Source: Alphaproteobacteria bacterium
GTDB lineage: Bacteria; Pseudomonadota; Alphaproteobacteria; UBA2966
DNA: 64,000 nucleotides
NCBI GenBank assembly: GCA_018654745.1
Contig: JABILA010000136.1
Span: 1-64,000 of the forward strand
Direction: 5' to 3'
Part shown: piece after piece, positions 1 to 7,794 of the stretch
Layout of the letters: the number at the start of each line of letters is the position of its first letter
How positions within the stretch are numbered: the stretch's first letter is position 1
Notes under the pieces: generated by a model
The model's database searches: none
What the model was told of the DNA's origin: nothing
Seen by the model: the letters and a program-made list of their open reading frames with translations, nothing else
Program-made: the position numbers and the translations under genes

Positions 1-30
1 ACTGATGATCTTTTCGCTATTCTGTAACAT
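1..30 (-). CDS. possible 5' end of a gene running off the left edge
   Basis: An ATG at 30-28 on the minus strand opens a reading frame (MLQNSEKIIS) that leaves the window after ten codons. A weak AAAGG lies about eight bases upstream. It is in the same frame as the 159-codon gene that ends at 121, and no stop other than that TGA separates them. It could be a separate downstream gene or the continuation of that sensor protein. Too short to assign a function. Confidence 0.25.
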   Translation of the reverse strand, partial: MLQNSEKIIS

Positions 31-95
31 GAGGGTTACCTTTCGATTGTGTTTCGATAATTTTATTTGCACCGTTATCAAAACCGGTAACCCTC
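31..95 (-). promoter_or_regulatory. 10-bp inverted repeat over the ribosome-binding region of the left-edge gene
   Basis: GAGGGTTACC (31-40) and GGTAACCCTC (86-95) are perfect reverse complements separated by 45 bases. On the minus-strand transcript the second arm covers the bases directly before the ATG at 30, including part of the weak Shine-Dalgarno. A small hairpin, CTCCTT/AAGGAG (95-110), sits beside it, just after the stop of the upstream gene. The pairing could mask the start site; this is inferred from base pairing only. Confidence 0.35.
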
Positions 96-120
96 TCCTT
101 TTGCAAGGAGCGGTGTCAGA

Positions 121-600
121 TCAGGTCGAAACTACTTCAAGTGATCGTTCATTCACTGTTCTGTTAGTTGGTTCCGCTTCGCTTTGGTGTCGTGAGTACA
201 GAAAACTGAGGAGCATCAGCACAGAGAGATATTGCCGTGATGCAATCCAGCTCCAGGGGCTGAGCGACGGCAGGTCCGATGGCATAAGCGGCGCAAAATA
301 TTCTGATGTAACGAAGGTATGGTAGCCATCGAGAAAAGCAGTACCCAGAAATCCGAGACCGATAAACAGGATCGCCAGCTCTTTCTGGCTGTAATACCGA
401 AAGAGTGCGAGGCAGCCAACAATCAAGGCCACGAGTGTGGCCATGGTTTCCATAATTGTATGAAGCTGGCTACCGCTGCGCCAGCCTGAGGTGGTGTCTG
501 ATGCCTGTACAGTGACAAATATCGCTGTCAGTCCAATGCCAACGAACCAGTATATTGTCTGCCGCCGAATAACCCTGGATTTCACGGGGAAATCAGTCAT
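121..600 (-). CDS. small membrane protein resembling a truncated MASE3-type sensor domain
   Basis: The 159-residue product has about four hydrophobic segments (roughly 17-32, 52-67, 72-88 and 122-136) and a conserved-looking stretch LGTAFLDGYHTF. This resembles the first half of the MASE3-like membrane sensor domain found at the N-terminus of bacterial histidine kinases and GGDEF proteins. No kinase or other output domain follows before the TGA stop. It lies downstream of the SulP gene on the same strand, 187 bases away. The resemblance is from memory of the family. Either a stand-alone sensor fragment or the remnant of a longer protein. Confidence 0.55.
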   Translation of the reverse strand: MTDFPVKSRVIRRQTIYWFVGIGLTAIFVTVQASDTTSGWRSGSQLHTIMETMATLVALIVGCLALFRYYSQKELAILFIGLGFLGTAFLDGYHTFVTSEYFAPLMPSDLPSLSPWSWIASRQYLSVLMLLSFLYSRHQSEAEPTNRTVNERSLEVVST

Positions 601-627
601 TTAAAAAAAGTCCTACCAACCACCGAT

Positions 628-658
628 ATTTGGTCGCAAGGAGCTTCCTTCGCCAAAT
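628..658. promoter_or_regulatory. 31-bp imperfect palindrome upstream of the small sensor gene
   Basis: ATTTGG...AAGGA-GCT-TCCTT...CCAAAT forms an inverted repeat with a two-base difference between arms. It lies 28 bases upstream of the minus-strand start at 600 and downstream of the SulP stop. It could be an operator for the small membrane gene or a hairpin ending the SulP transcript, but no T-run follows it directly. The rest of 601-787 shows nothing I can name. Confidence 0.35.
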
Positions 659-787
659 ACTGGTATCAATTTATATGGCATTCTACCAACTTCAAAGAGC
701 TTTATGATCAAAAGACCAAAATGTGCCGTTTGGGAATTTCATTGATTTGGTGGCATTTCCCACCCTGCCGAATAAACCGGCGTCCCC

Positions 788-2452
788 TTAGCTCGCGATG
801 GTGCGCACGGCTCGTTGAATAGCTTCCAGACGGGTAGGTACAATGTTGTCCAGGGAGATATTTTCAAGCACACCAAGAGATTCCAGTGTTTCCTTGGCGA
901 TGCCAGTCATGCCGACAAGGTAGCAATCAGTGGTTTTGCTCGCTGCTATGACTAATAATTCCTGGATCGCAAGTGCGGCACTTGTGTCGATATGGACAGT
1001 ATTGGTCAGATCGAAAATCACAGCTTTGTGGCCAAAATCAATGGCATTGGCTTGCTGCACCATTTCCCGGGCGGATGCATAGGAAAAACGGCCCCGCAAA
1101 CTGACAATTGCGATCTTGCGGTCGTGGCCGATCAGGGCTTCTTTTTCCTCAGCGTTCAGGAAATTATCATCCTGGGGCAGAGCGAGGGCGGAAATGCCCT
1201 TCAATTCTTCTTTTTCCATCCACTTGGCGGTGACAAATCCCGCCAGGATCAAGCCCACAGCGACTGCCGTTATCAAGTCTACAAAAACTGTCAAACCAAG
1301 GGTTACAAACATGACCAGGACCTTGTCCCGGGGGGCACGACGGACGTGTTTCAGGTAACTCCAATCGACAATGTCCCAACCGACTTTCATCAGGATTCCT
1401 GCAAGCACTGCAAGAGGGATGTTCTCAGCCAGCGGCCCCAGACCCAACACCAGACCAAGCAAAACGAGAGCATGTAGCGCACCTGAGATCGGTGTGCGGC
1501 CACCAGCCCTGACGTTGACGACTGTACGCATGGTGGCACCGGCCCCTGGTAAACCACCAATCAAGCCCGAAACCATATTGCCAATACCTTGTCCAATCAG
1601 CTCCTTGTTGGAATCATGGCGGCTGCGGGTGATGGAATCTGCGACCAGAGACGTCAGTAAACTATCGATGGAACCAAGCAGGGCCAGGATCAAGGCTGGC
1701 TGCACGATTGCAGGCAAGTCTGAAAGTAATGCTATCGGAATATAAAGTTCCGGCAGACCTGTCGGGACATGGCCAATTGTCGGCGCACCCGTCAAAACAA
1801 ACAATCCAAGCAAAGTGCCAATAATCAGCGTTGCCAGGGCCGGGGGCAGTATCTTGTGCAGTCTTGCAGGCCAGGCAATGACCAACGCCAGCGAAAACAC
1901 TCCGATTGTCATGGCACTGACATTGATATTCCCCAACAGATCAGGCCAGGCCTGGATAGCGCCCAAAGGTCCACCGGGGACGGGCGACAAACCAAAAAAG
2001 GGCAATGTCTGGACAATAATGATAATGACGCCAATACCTGACATGAAACCGGATACGACCGATGAGGGCGTGTAGGAAACGTATTTTCCAATTTTCAGCA
2101 AGCCAAACAGGATCTGGAAGGCACCGCCAAGAAATACAATGGCAAAGGCTTCCGAAAGGTTTCCGGCATGTTCCGCAACAATTGCACCCATAACAACGGT
2201 CATCGGGCCGGTAGGGCCTGAAACCTGCGAGTTTGTGCCACCAAATATGGCTGCAAAGAAACCCACCGCGATAGCCCCATAAAGTCCCGCCACGGCGCCT
2301 ATACCGGAGGTCACGCCAAATGCGAGGGCGAGGGGGAGGGCGACCACGGCGGCAGTAATGCCGCCAAAAATGTCTCCGCGAATATTGCCGCGTAAGCTTT
2401 GCAAAATCTTATCCTGCTGATCTAAAAACAAATAATGCCATTCTTTTTGCAT
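788..2452 (-). CDS. SulP-family anion permease with C-terminal STAS domain
   Basis: At 554 residues this has the normal length and order of a SulP (SLC26-type) transporter: a multi-span membrane domain over about residues 25-425 and a cytoplasmic STAS domain over about 445-550. The STAS part contains the VHIDTSAALAI region where this domain is classically phosphorylated or binds partners. SulP proteins carry sulfate, bicarbonate or other anions by proton or sodium coupling; the substrate cannot be read from sequence. A beta-carbonic anhydrase lies 2 kb away beyond hfq-hflX, which makes bicarbonate a reasonable guess but not a strong one. It is divergent from hfq. Confidence 0.88.
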   Translation of the reverse strand: MQKEWHYLFLDQQDKILQSLRGNIRGDIFGGITAAVVALPLALAFGVTSGIGAVAGLYGAIAVGFFAAIFGGTNSQVSGPTGPMTVVMGAIVAEHAGNLSEAFAIVFLGGAFQILFGLLKIGKYVSYTPSSVVSGFMSGIGVIIIIVQTLPFFGLSPVPGGPLGAIQAWPDLLGNINVSAMTIGVFSLALVIAWPARLHKILPPALATLIIGTLLGLFVLTGAPTIGHVPTGLPELYIPIALLSDLPAIVQPALILALLGSIDSLLTSLVADSITRSRHDSNKELIGQGIGNMVSGLIGGLPGAGATMRTVVNVRAGGRTPISGALHALVLLGLVLGLGPLAENIPLAVLAGILMKVGWDIVDWSYLKHVRRAPRDKVLVMFVTLGLTVFVDLITAVAVGLILAGFVTAKWMEKEELKGISALALPQDDNFLNAEEKEALIGHDRKIAIVSLRGRFSYASAREMVQQANAIDFGHKAVIFDLTNTVHIDTSAALAIQELLVIAASKTTDCYLVGMTGIAKETLESLGVLENISLDNIVPTRLEAIQRAVRTIAS

Positions 2453-2805
2453 CTTAGGCAGGATGGTGTTCGATACAACTGCTTAACAAAGGCAAATCCT
2501 CTTGCTTGCAGAACAATTTTCAAAAAATCAATTCAACAGGTTGAATACACCTTTCAGTGAGCCGTCTCACGAGTGTATAGCCAGGGATCAATATCAGGAT
2601 TAGAATGAAGTCGATGTTTCGGTCAGGCTTGACGCCAGTCGCATTGAACCCGTAAACCTTTTTCAATTGCTGTGGCTCTATATCAGGTCTGAAACAGGGG
2701 AGTTCGCCAGTTCGGCAAGTGACACATCCCGGGTTGACGAAGAAACAACAGTGATTTGGCCAGGAGCCAGATCAACACAAACAATAAGAATGGAGAGGGA
2801 AAGCA
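2453..2805. other. 353-base divergent intergenic region between SulP and hfq
   Basis: No gene is supported here. The region must hold the SulP promoter (minus) and the hfq promoter (plus). It contains a perfect palindrome at 2531-2546. A TTGACG at 2629-2634 followed after 18 bases by TAAACC is a weak candidate promoter for hfq. The hfq ribosome-binding site is a GGAGAGGGA about ten bases before its ATG. A short open frame inside the region has no recognisable coding character. Confidence 0.6.
2531..2546. promoter_or_regulatory. perfect palindrome, probable operator
   Basis: ATTCAAC-AG-GTTGAAT is a 7+7 bp perfect inverted repeat with a two-base centre, about 80 bases upstream of the SulP start. 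Its size and symmetry fit a dimeric helix-turn-helix regulator. Its position favours control of the SulP gene rather than hfq. The regulator is not identified. Confidence 0.45.
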
Positions 2806-3063
2806 ATGTCCTCCGACAAAAATCAGAACCTGCAAGACAAATTTCTGAACCATGTTCGCAAAAGTAAAATGCCTGTCACAGTCTTTTTGGTAAATGGGGT
2901 CAAGTTGCAGGGGGTCATAAGCTGGTTTGACAATTTCTGTGTGCTTTTGCGCCGTGACGGCCATGTTCAACTGGTGTACAAGCACGCGATATCGACGGTC
3001 ATGCCGTCCGCACCCATACAATTATTTGAGCCTGAAGAAATTCAGACTTCAGATGCAGGTTGA
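2806..3063 (+). CDS. hfq: RNA chaperone Hfq
   Basis: This 85-residue protein is a full Hfq: a short N-terminal helix (residues 8-19), the Sm1 region with [13 protein letters not shown], and the Sm2 motif YKHAIST. It forms a hexameric ring that pairs small RNAs with mRNAs. The C-terminal tail is short, as in other alphaproteobacteria. The start ATG is preceded by a strong GGAGAGGGA. hflX follows after 12 bases, the usual hfq-hflX pair. In many relatives ntrBCYX and trkA lie just upstream; here a SulP gene does. Confidence 0.97.
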   Translation: MSSDKNQNLQDKFLNHVRKSKMPVTVFLVNGVKLQGVISWFDNFCVLLRRDGHVQLVYKHAISTVMPSAPIQLFEPEEIQTSDAG

Positions 3064-3075
3064 TGTAACTACCGA

Positions 3076-4425
3076 ATGAAGCCAGCCGAGTTTTCGAGTA
3101 CACCAGACTCCTTATCAGAGGAACCGGTATCCAGAGCCCTGGTGCTTCACCCGGATTTGCAAAAGCGCCGTAGTGCGCGTGCAGACGTGCGCGATGCAGA
3201 TGCACGTCTCGAAGAAATTGTTGGTCTGACTCTGGCAATTGATCTTGAAATTGCGGAAAAGCTTGTAGTGAAGGTCTCCAGACCAAATCCAGCGTTGCTT
3301 TTGGGCAAGGGCAAGGTCGAAGAAATGACCGGGCTGATCGCTGTTCTGAACGTCGATGTTGTTGTGGTTGACGGTCAACTCTCACCAGTTCAGCAACGAA
3401 ATCTGGAAAGAATCTGGGAATGCAAGGTTATTGACAGGACCGGTTTGATCCTCGAAATATTTGGCGAAAGGGCCAGAACCCGTGAGGGAACGCTGCAAGT
3501 AGAACTTGCCGCCCTTGAATATGCCCGCAGCCGTCTGGTCCGGTCCTGGACCCACCTTGAACGCCAGAGAGGCGGACTGGGCTTTGTTGGTGGGCCGGGT
3601 GAGACCCAAATCGAATCTGATCGACGCATGATCGGCGAACGCGTGGCCAAAATTCGGCGCGAATTGGATCAGGTCACTAAAACCCGCAAATTGCATAGGG
3701 CAAGTCGACAGAAAGTTCCTTATCCCATCGTCGCTCTTGTTGGTTACACCAATGCTGGAAAGTCAACTCTTTTCAACAAGTTAACCGACGCCGATGTAAT
3801 GGCTGAGGACATGTTGTTTGCCACGCTCGACCCGACAATGCGTTCGATTGATCTGCCCAGTGGTCGCAAGATAATACTGTCGGATACAGTCGGATTCATT
3901 TCCGATCTGCCCACAACTCTGATCGCTGCCTTCCGTGCCACACTGGAAGAAGTTCTGGAAGCAGATATAATTGTGCATGTGCGTGACGCTGTGCACCCGG
4001 ATACGGCAGCCCAGAAAACGGATGTTCTTGCCGTGCTCAAAGACCTTGGGCTGGGAGACGATGTCGAAGAGGCCATGATTGAAGCCAGCAACAAGATTGA
4101 TCTGCTGGATGACGAAGCCAGGGCCGCCAGAGTACAGCAACTTGCTTTGGATGAGAATACACTCGGACTATCTGCCATTAGCGGTCAAGGGTGCGAATCG
4201 CTGATAGAGCTGCTGGATGAGCGGCTATCGGAGTCCCGCGAAATTCTCGAACTTTCGATCCCGCATAGCAATGGCGCTGCGTCCGCTTGGCTTTATGCTC
4301 AGGGAGAAATTATGTCCCGTAAAGATGAAGAATATGACGCTGAAATACGTGTAGCGTTGGATCCGGCAGATGCCGCACGCTTTCGGGCCAAGTTTCCAGA
4401 CATATTATCGCCCGAACAAAGTTAA
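3076..4425 (+). CDS. hflX: ribosome-associated GTPase HflX
   Basis: This 449-residue protein has the HflX N-terminal domain, the family signature GGLGFVGGPGETQIE (166-180), and the GTPase motifs: G1 GYTNAGKST (223-231), G3 DTVG (270-273) and G4 NKID (339-342). HflX binds and splits stalled or heat-damaged 70S ribosomes. It starts 12 bases after the hfq stop and is almost certainly co-transcribed with it. The Shine-Dalgarno is weak, which fits translational coupling to hfq. Confidence 0.97.
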   Translation: MKPAEFSSTPDSLSEEPVSRALVLHPDLQKRRSARADVRDADARLEEIVGLTLAIDLEIAEKLVVKVSRPNPALLLGKGKVEEMTGLIAVLNVDVVVVDGQLSPVQQRNLERIWECKVIDRTGLILEIFGERARTREGTLQVELAALEYARSRLVRSWTHLERQRGGLGFVGGPGETQIESDRRMIGERVAKIRRELDQVTKTRKLHRASRQKVPYPIVALVGYTNAGKSTLFNKLTDADVMAEDMLFATLDPTMRSIDLPSGRKIILSDTVGFISDLPTTLIAAFRATLEEVLEADIIVHVRDAVHPDTAAQKTDVLAVLKDLGLGDDVEEAMIEASNKIDLLDDEARAARVQQLALDENTLGLSAISGQGCESLIELLDERLSESREILELSIPHSNGAASAWLYAQGEIMSRKDEEYDAEIRVALDPADAARFRAKFPDILSPEQS

Positions 4426-4449
4426 CCAGGAGACCACAGGCACAAGATC

Positions 4450-5109
4450 ATGAGTATATTTCCATCTGATTTGCTGGCTGGATATGCGTCCTTTCGCCAG
4501 GATGATTTTACATCTCAACAAGCGCGGTATCAGGACCTGGCCGACAAGGGGCAAGAACCTGAAACCATGATTATTGCCTGCTGCGATTCACGTGCAGCCC
4601 CGGAAACGATTTTCAACGCACGGCCAGGTGAGATATTTGTAACCCGGAACGTGGCAAATATGGTTCCGCCGTATGTACCGGATGGTCAGCTTCATGCCAC
4701 GTCTGCTGCGCTGGAATATGCGGTCCAGGTCCTCAAAGTTAAAAACATCGTCGTGCTGGGGCACGGTCGTTGCGGTGGTATCAAGGCAGCGCTGGACCCG
4801 GCCGCAGAACCTTTGTCACCAGGCGATTTTATCGGGAAGTGGATGGAATTGCTGGCACCGGCTGCGGCTTCTATTGCCGACAATGAATGGATGACAGGTG
4901 CCGAGCGTCAAACGGCGCTCGAGCGTATTTCTGTGCGTCATGCAATCGCAAATCTTCGCACCTTTCCATGCGTCTCGATTCTTGAGGGAAAAGGGCGATT
5001 GGGACTATATGGCGCCTGGTTCGATATTTCGACAGGAGAGTTGTGGGTACTTGACGATGAAACCGGAGATTTCAAGCGTCCAGAGACCACAAACCTCCCA
5101 GGGGTTTGA
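4450..5109 (+). CDS. can: beta-class carbonic anhydrase
   Basis: This 219-residue protein interconverts CO2 and bicarbonate in the cytoplasm. The zinc ligands are visible: Cys44 with the Asp46/Arg48 dyad in CCDSR (44-48), then His105 and Cys108 in HGRCGG (105-110). Length is normal for the family. It begins 24 bases after hflX, so it may be the last gene of the hfq-hflX transcript. A plant-type/bacterial beta-CA identity is secure. The SulP permease upstream of hfq could be its bicarbonate partner, which is an inference. Confidence 0.95.
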   Translation: MSIFPSDLLAGYASFRQDDFTSQQARYQDLADKGQEPETMIIACCDSRAAPETIFNARPGEIFVTRNVANMVPPYVPDGQLHATSAALEYAVQVLKVKNIVVLGHGRCGGIKAALDPAAEPLSPGDFIGKWMELLAPAAASIADNEWMTGAERQTALERISVRHAIANLRTFPCVSILEGKGRLGLYGAWFDISTGELWVLDDETGDFKRPETTNLPGV

Positions 5110-5193
5110 AAGCAAAATAACTGAATTTAGATTAATAATGAAATTATTCATTTAAAACAGAGAGATATAAGCAATAAATTTCGCAATATTTTG

Positions 5194-5209
5194 ATATCGA
5201 AAACGATAT
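5194..5209 (+). terminator. AT-rich hairpin after the carbonic anhydrase gene
   Basis: ATATCG-AAAA-CGATAT is a perfect 6-bp stem followed by TTTTCC. It lies 85 bases past the carbonic anhydrase stop. Low GC content makes it a weak intrinsic terminator at best. Confidence 0.35.
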
Positions 5210-5235
5210 TTTCCAGATAGACTTTTCCCCTTCCT

Positions 5236-5267
5236 GCCTGACGCCCGGTTGTTAATCGGGAGCAGGC
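5236..5267 (+). terminator. two-tier hairpin in front of the pdh operon
   Basis: GCCTG (5236-5240) pairs with CAGGC (5263-5267) and, inside it, CCCG (5244-5247) pairs with CGGG (5257-5260). TTGCTTTCATTTATTT follows. It is positioned either to end the hfq-hflX-carbonic anhydrase transcript or to act as a leader hairpin of the pdh operon. The GGAGGGG ribosome-binding site of pdhA lies shortly after. Confidence 0.45.
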
Positions 5268-5295
5268 TTGCTTTCATTTATTTGGAGGGGTCCTG

Positions 5296-6387
5296 ATGGC
5301 CAAAGCTTCTGGCAAAGCCTCAGCTGCGAAAAAATCAACTGCGACAGGTGCAGGTACGTCGAAATCAGCCGGAAAGGCTGGACGTCCGCCAAAGTCTGCA
5401 GCAAAAAGCCGCAAGGCTTCAGCACCTGATGGTGAAGAACTACTTAAATATTATCGGGATATGCTCCTGATTCGCCGTTTTGAAGAAAAAGCCGGCCAAC
5501 TTTACGGCATGGGTTTAATTGGCGGATTTTGTCACCTTTATATCGGTCAGGAAGCGGTTGTTACCGGACTTATGGCCGCAGCATCGAACGATGATTCAGT
5601 TGTCACGACCTATCGCGATCATGGACATATGCTTGCCTGCGGTATGGAAGCGAAAGGCGTCATGGCCGAGCTGACAGGCCGCAGCGGCGGTTATTCCAGG
5701 GGCAAAGGTGGCTCCATGCACATGTTCAGCGTGGAAAAGAGGTTTTATGGCGGTCACGGTATCGTGGGTGCCAATGTACCTATAGGCACCGGTCTTGCCT
5801 TTGCCGAAGCGTATCGCGGGACCAGCAATGCGGTTATGGCCTTCTTTGGTGATGGTGCTTCGAACCAGGGCCAGGTCTATGAAGCCTTCAACATGGCCGA
5901 GCTCTGGAAACTGCCGATCATCTATGTGATCGAAAACAATCAATATGCCATGGGCACAGCCCTTAATCGCTCCTCAGCCCAGCCTGACTTGCATCGTCGG
6001 GGCGAGAGTTTTGCCATTCCGGGTATGCAGGTGGATGGCATGGATGTCCTGGCAGTCAAGGAAGCCGGGGAAAAAGCCATTGCTCACTGCCGTGACGGCA
6101 AGGGGCCGATCATCCTTGAAATGATGACATATCGCTATCGGGGCCATTCCATGTCGGATCCGGCTAAATACCGGACCAAGGAGGAGGTCGCCAAGGTAAG
6201 AAAAGAGCGTGATCCAATAGATCATGTCCGGGATATGCTGCTGGACCTGAAACTGAGTGACGAAGCGGCTCTGAAAGAGATCGACCGTGAGGTCAAGGGC
6301 GTGGTGACAGAAGCTGCTGAATTTGCCCAGCACAGTCCTGAGCCCGATCCATCCGAGCTTTATACTGACGTGTTAGTCGAGGGTTAG
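5296..6387 (+). CDS. pdhA: pyruvate dehydrogenase E1 component, alpha subunit
   Basis: This 363-residue subunit, with PdhB, decarboxylates pyruvate on thiamine diphosphate. The ThDP motif starts at GDGASNQG (185-192) and ends at ENN (213-215). The loop RYRGHSMSDP typical of E1-alpha is present. The first 45 residues are an unusual tail rich in Ala, Lys, Ser and Gly, ahead of the conserved core at about residue 46. A strong GGAGGGG precedes the ATG. It is the first gene of pdhA-pdhB-pdhC-lpd-lipA. Confidence 0.97.
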   Translation: MAKASGKASAAKKSTATGAGTSKSAGKAGRPPKSAAKSRKASAPDGEELLKYYRDMLLIRRFEEKAGQLYGMGLIGGFCHLYIGQEAVVTGLMAAASNDDSVVTTYRDHGHMLACGMEAKGVMAELTGRSGGYSRGKGGSMHMFSVEKRFYGGHGIVGANVPIGTGLAFAEAYRGTSNAVMAFFGDGASNQGQVYEAFNMAELWKLPIIYVIENNQYAMGTALNRSSAQPDLHRRGESFAIPGMQVDGMDVLAVKEAGEKAIAHCRDGKGPIILEMMTYRYRGHSMSDPAKYRTKEEVAKVRKERDPIDHVRDMLLDLKLSDEAALKEIDREVKGVVTEAAEFAQHSPEPDPSELYTDVLVEG

Positions 6388-6393
6388 AACATC

Positions 6394-7782
6394 ATGACTG
6401 TACAGGTACTTATGCCGGCTTTGTCGCCGACGATGACCGAAGGCACTGTGGCACGCTGGCTTATGGCTGAAGGTGATGCAGTAAAATCGGGTGACATTAT
6501 TGCCGAGATCGAAACCGACAAGGCGACCATGGAACTGGAAGTCATCGATGACGGTGTTTTGGGGAAAATTTTGATACCGAGTGGCACTGAAGGTGTCGCG
6601 GTAAACACGCCGATAGCAGTCATTCTCGAAGAGGGTGATGATGCGTCAGCTGCTGATGCAGCAGTTACTGCAGCCACTCCAACGCCTGCAGCTGTCGTCG
6701 CAGAACCGGTTGCACAAGCTGCGGCGGAAGCGTTGCCCTCGGTTCCCGCTGTCCCTGTAACAGTGGCCCCGGCTGCAGAAAATATTCCGACAGGGACTGA
6801 AATGGTGTCGCAAACCGTTCGGGAAGCATTGCGGGATGCCATGGCCGAGGAGATGCGACGCGATGGTGACGTTTTCCTGATGGGTGAGGAAGTTGCCCAG
6901 TATCAGGGTGCCTACAAGGTCAGCCAGGGATTGCTGGACGAATTTGGTGCCCGCCGTGTTATTGATACGCCGATTACTGAACATGGATTTGCAGGTGTTG
7001 GCGTTGGTGCTGCCTATGGCGGCCTAAAACCAATTGTTGAGTTTATGACCTTCAACTTTGCCATGCAGGCAATTGATCACATTATCAATTCGGCGGCCAA
7101 AACCCTTTATATGTCGGGTGGTCAGATGGCCAGCCCCATCGTGTTCCGGGGTGCAAATGGTGCTGCGTCACGTGTTGCAGCCCAGCATTCTCAATGTTTT
7201 GCAGCCTGGTATTCGCAAATCCCTGGTCTCAAGGTTGTATCGCCATATTCTGCTGCAGATGCCAAAGGTCTTCTGAAATCGGCTATTCGCGATCCCAACC
7301 CGGTCGTATTTCTGGAAAATGAACTTCTTTACGGGCGCTCCTTTGATGTTCCGGTGCTGGATGATTTTACCGTGCCGATTGGCAAGGCGCGGGTGCTTCG
7401 CGAAGGTACTGACGTAACGCTGACGGCATTTTCGATTTCCGTTGATTATGCCTTGCAAGCTGCGGATGCCCTGGCAGCTGATGGTGTTTCAGCTGAAGTC
7501 ATTGATCTTCGTAGCTTGCGCCCGCTTGATACCGAAACCGTGGTGAATTCTGTCCGTAAAACCAATCGCCTCGTCAATATCGAAGAGGGTTGGCCACAAA
7601 ACGGAATTGGCGCGGAAATCGCAGCTCAGATGATGGAACTTGCCTTCGATGATCTTGATGCGCCTGTGTTACGGGTAACTGGCAAGGACGTGCCAATGCC
7701 TTATGCCGCCAATCTTGAAAAACTGGCCTTGCCGACGGTTGAGGATGTCATCGCGGCAGCCAAATCCGTTTGTTACCGGTAG
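6394..7782 (+). CDS. pdhB: pyruvate dehydrogenase E1 beta subunit with N-terminal lipoyl domain
   Basis: This 462-residue protein starts with a lipoyl domain (about 1-80, lipoylated Lys43 in ETDKATME), then an Ala/Pro/Val-rich linker. The E1-beta transketolase-like domain runs from about residue 138 to the end. A lipoyl domain on E1-beta is characteristic of alphaproteobacteria. It starts six bases after pdhA. The lipoyl domain closely resembles that of PdhC, as expected from an old duplication. With PdhA it forms the heterotetrameric E1. Confidence 0.97.
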   Translation: MTVQVLMPALSPTMTEGTVARWLMAEGDAVKSGDIIAEIETDKATMELEVIDDGVLGKILIPSGTEGVAVNTPIAVILEEGDDASAADAAVTAATPTPAAVVAEPVAQAAAEALPSVPAVPVTVAPAAENIPTGTEMVSQTVREALRDAMAEEMRRDGDVFLMGEEVAQYQGAYKVSQGLLDEFGARRVIDTPITEHGFAGVGVGAAYGGLKPIVEFMTFNFAMQAIDHIINSAAKTLYMSGGQMASPIVFRGANGAASRVAAQHSQCFAAWYSQIPGLKVVSPYSAADAKGLLKSAIRDPNPVVFLENELLYGRSFDVPVLDDFTVPIGKARVLREGTDVTLTAFSISVDYALQAADALAADGVSAEVIDLRSLRPLDTETVVNSVRKTNRLVNIEEGWPQNGIGAEIAAQMMELAFDDLDAPVLRVTGKDVPMPYAANLEKLALPTVEDVIAAAKSVCYR

Positions 7783-7794
7783 AGGGAGGGGATC

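Noticed and set aside
121-123. TGA read as selenocysteine in the small sensor gene
   Set aside because: No SECIS-like hairpin with the needed spacing is evident and the protein family is not known to use selenocysteine; a stop or gene boundary is simpler.
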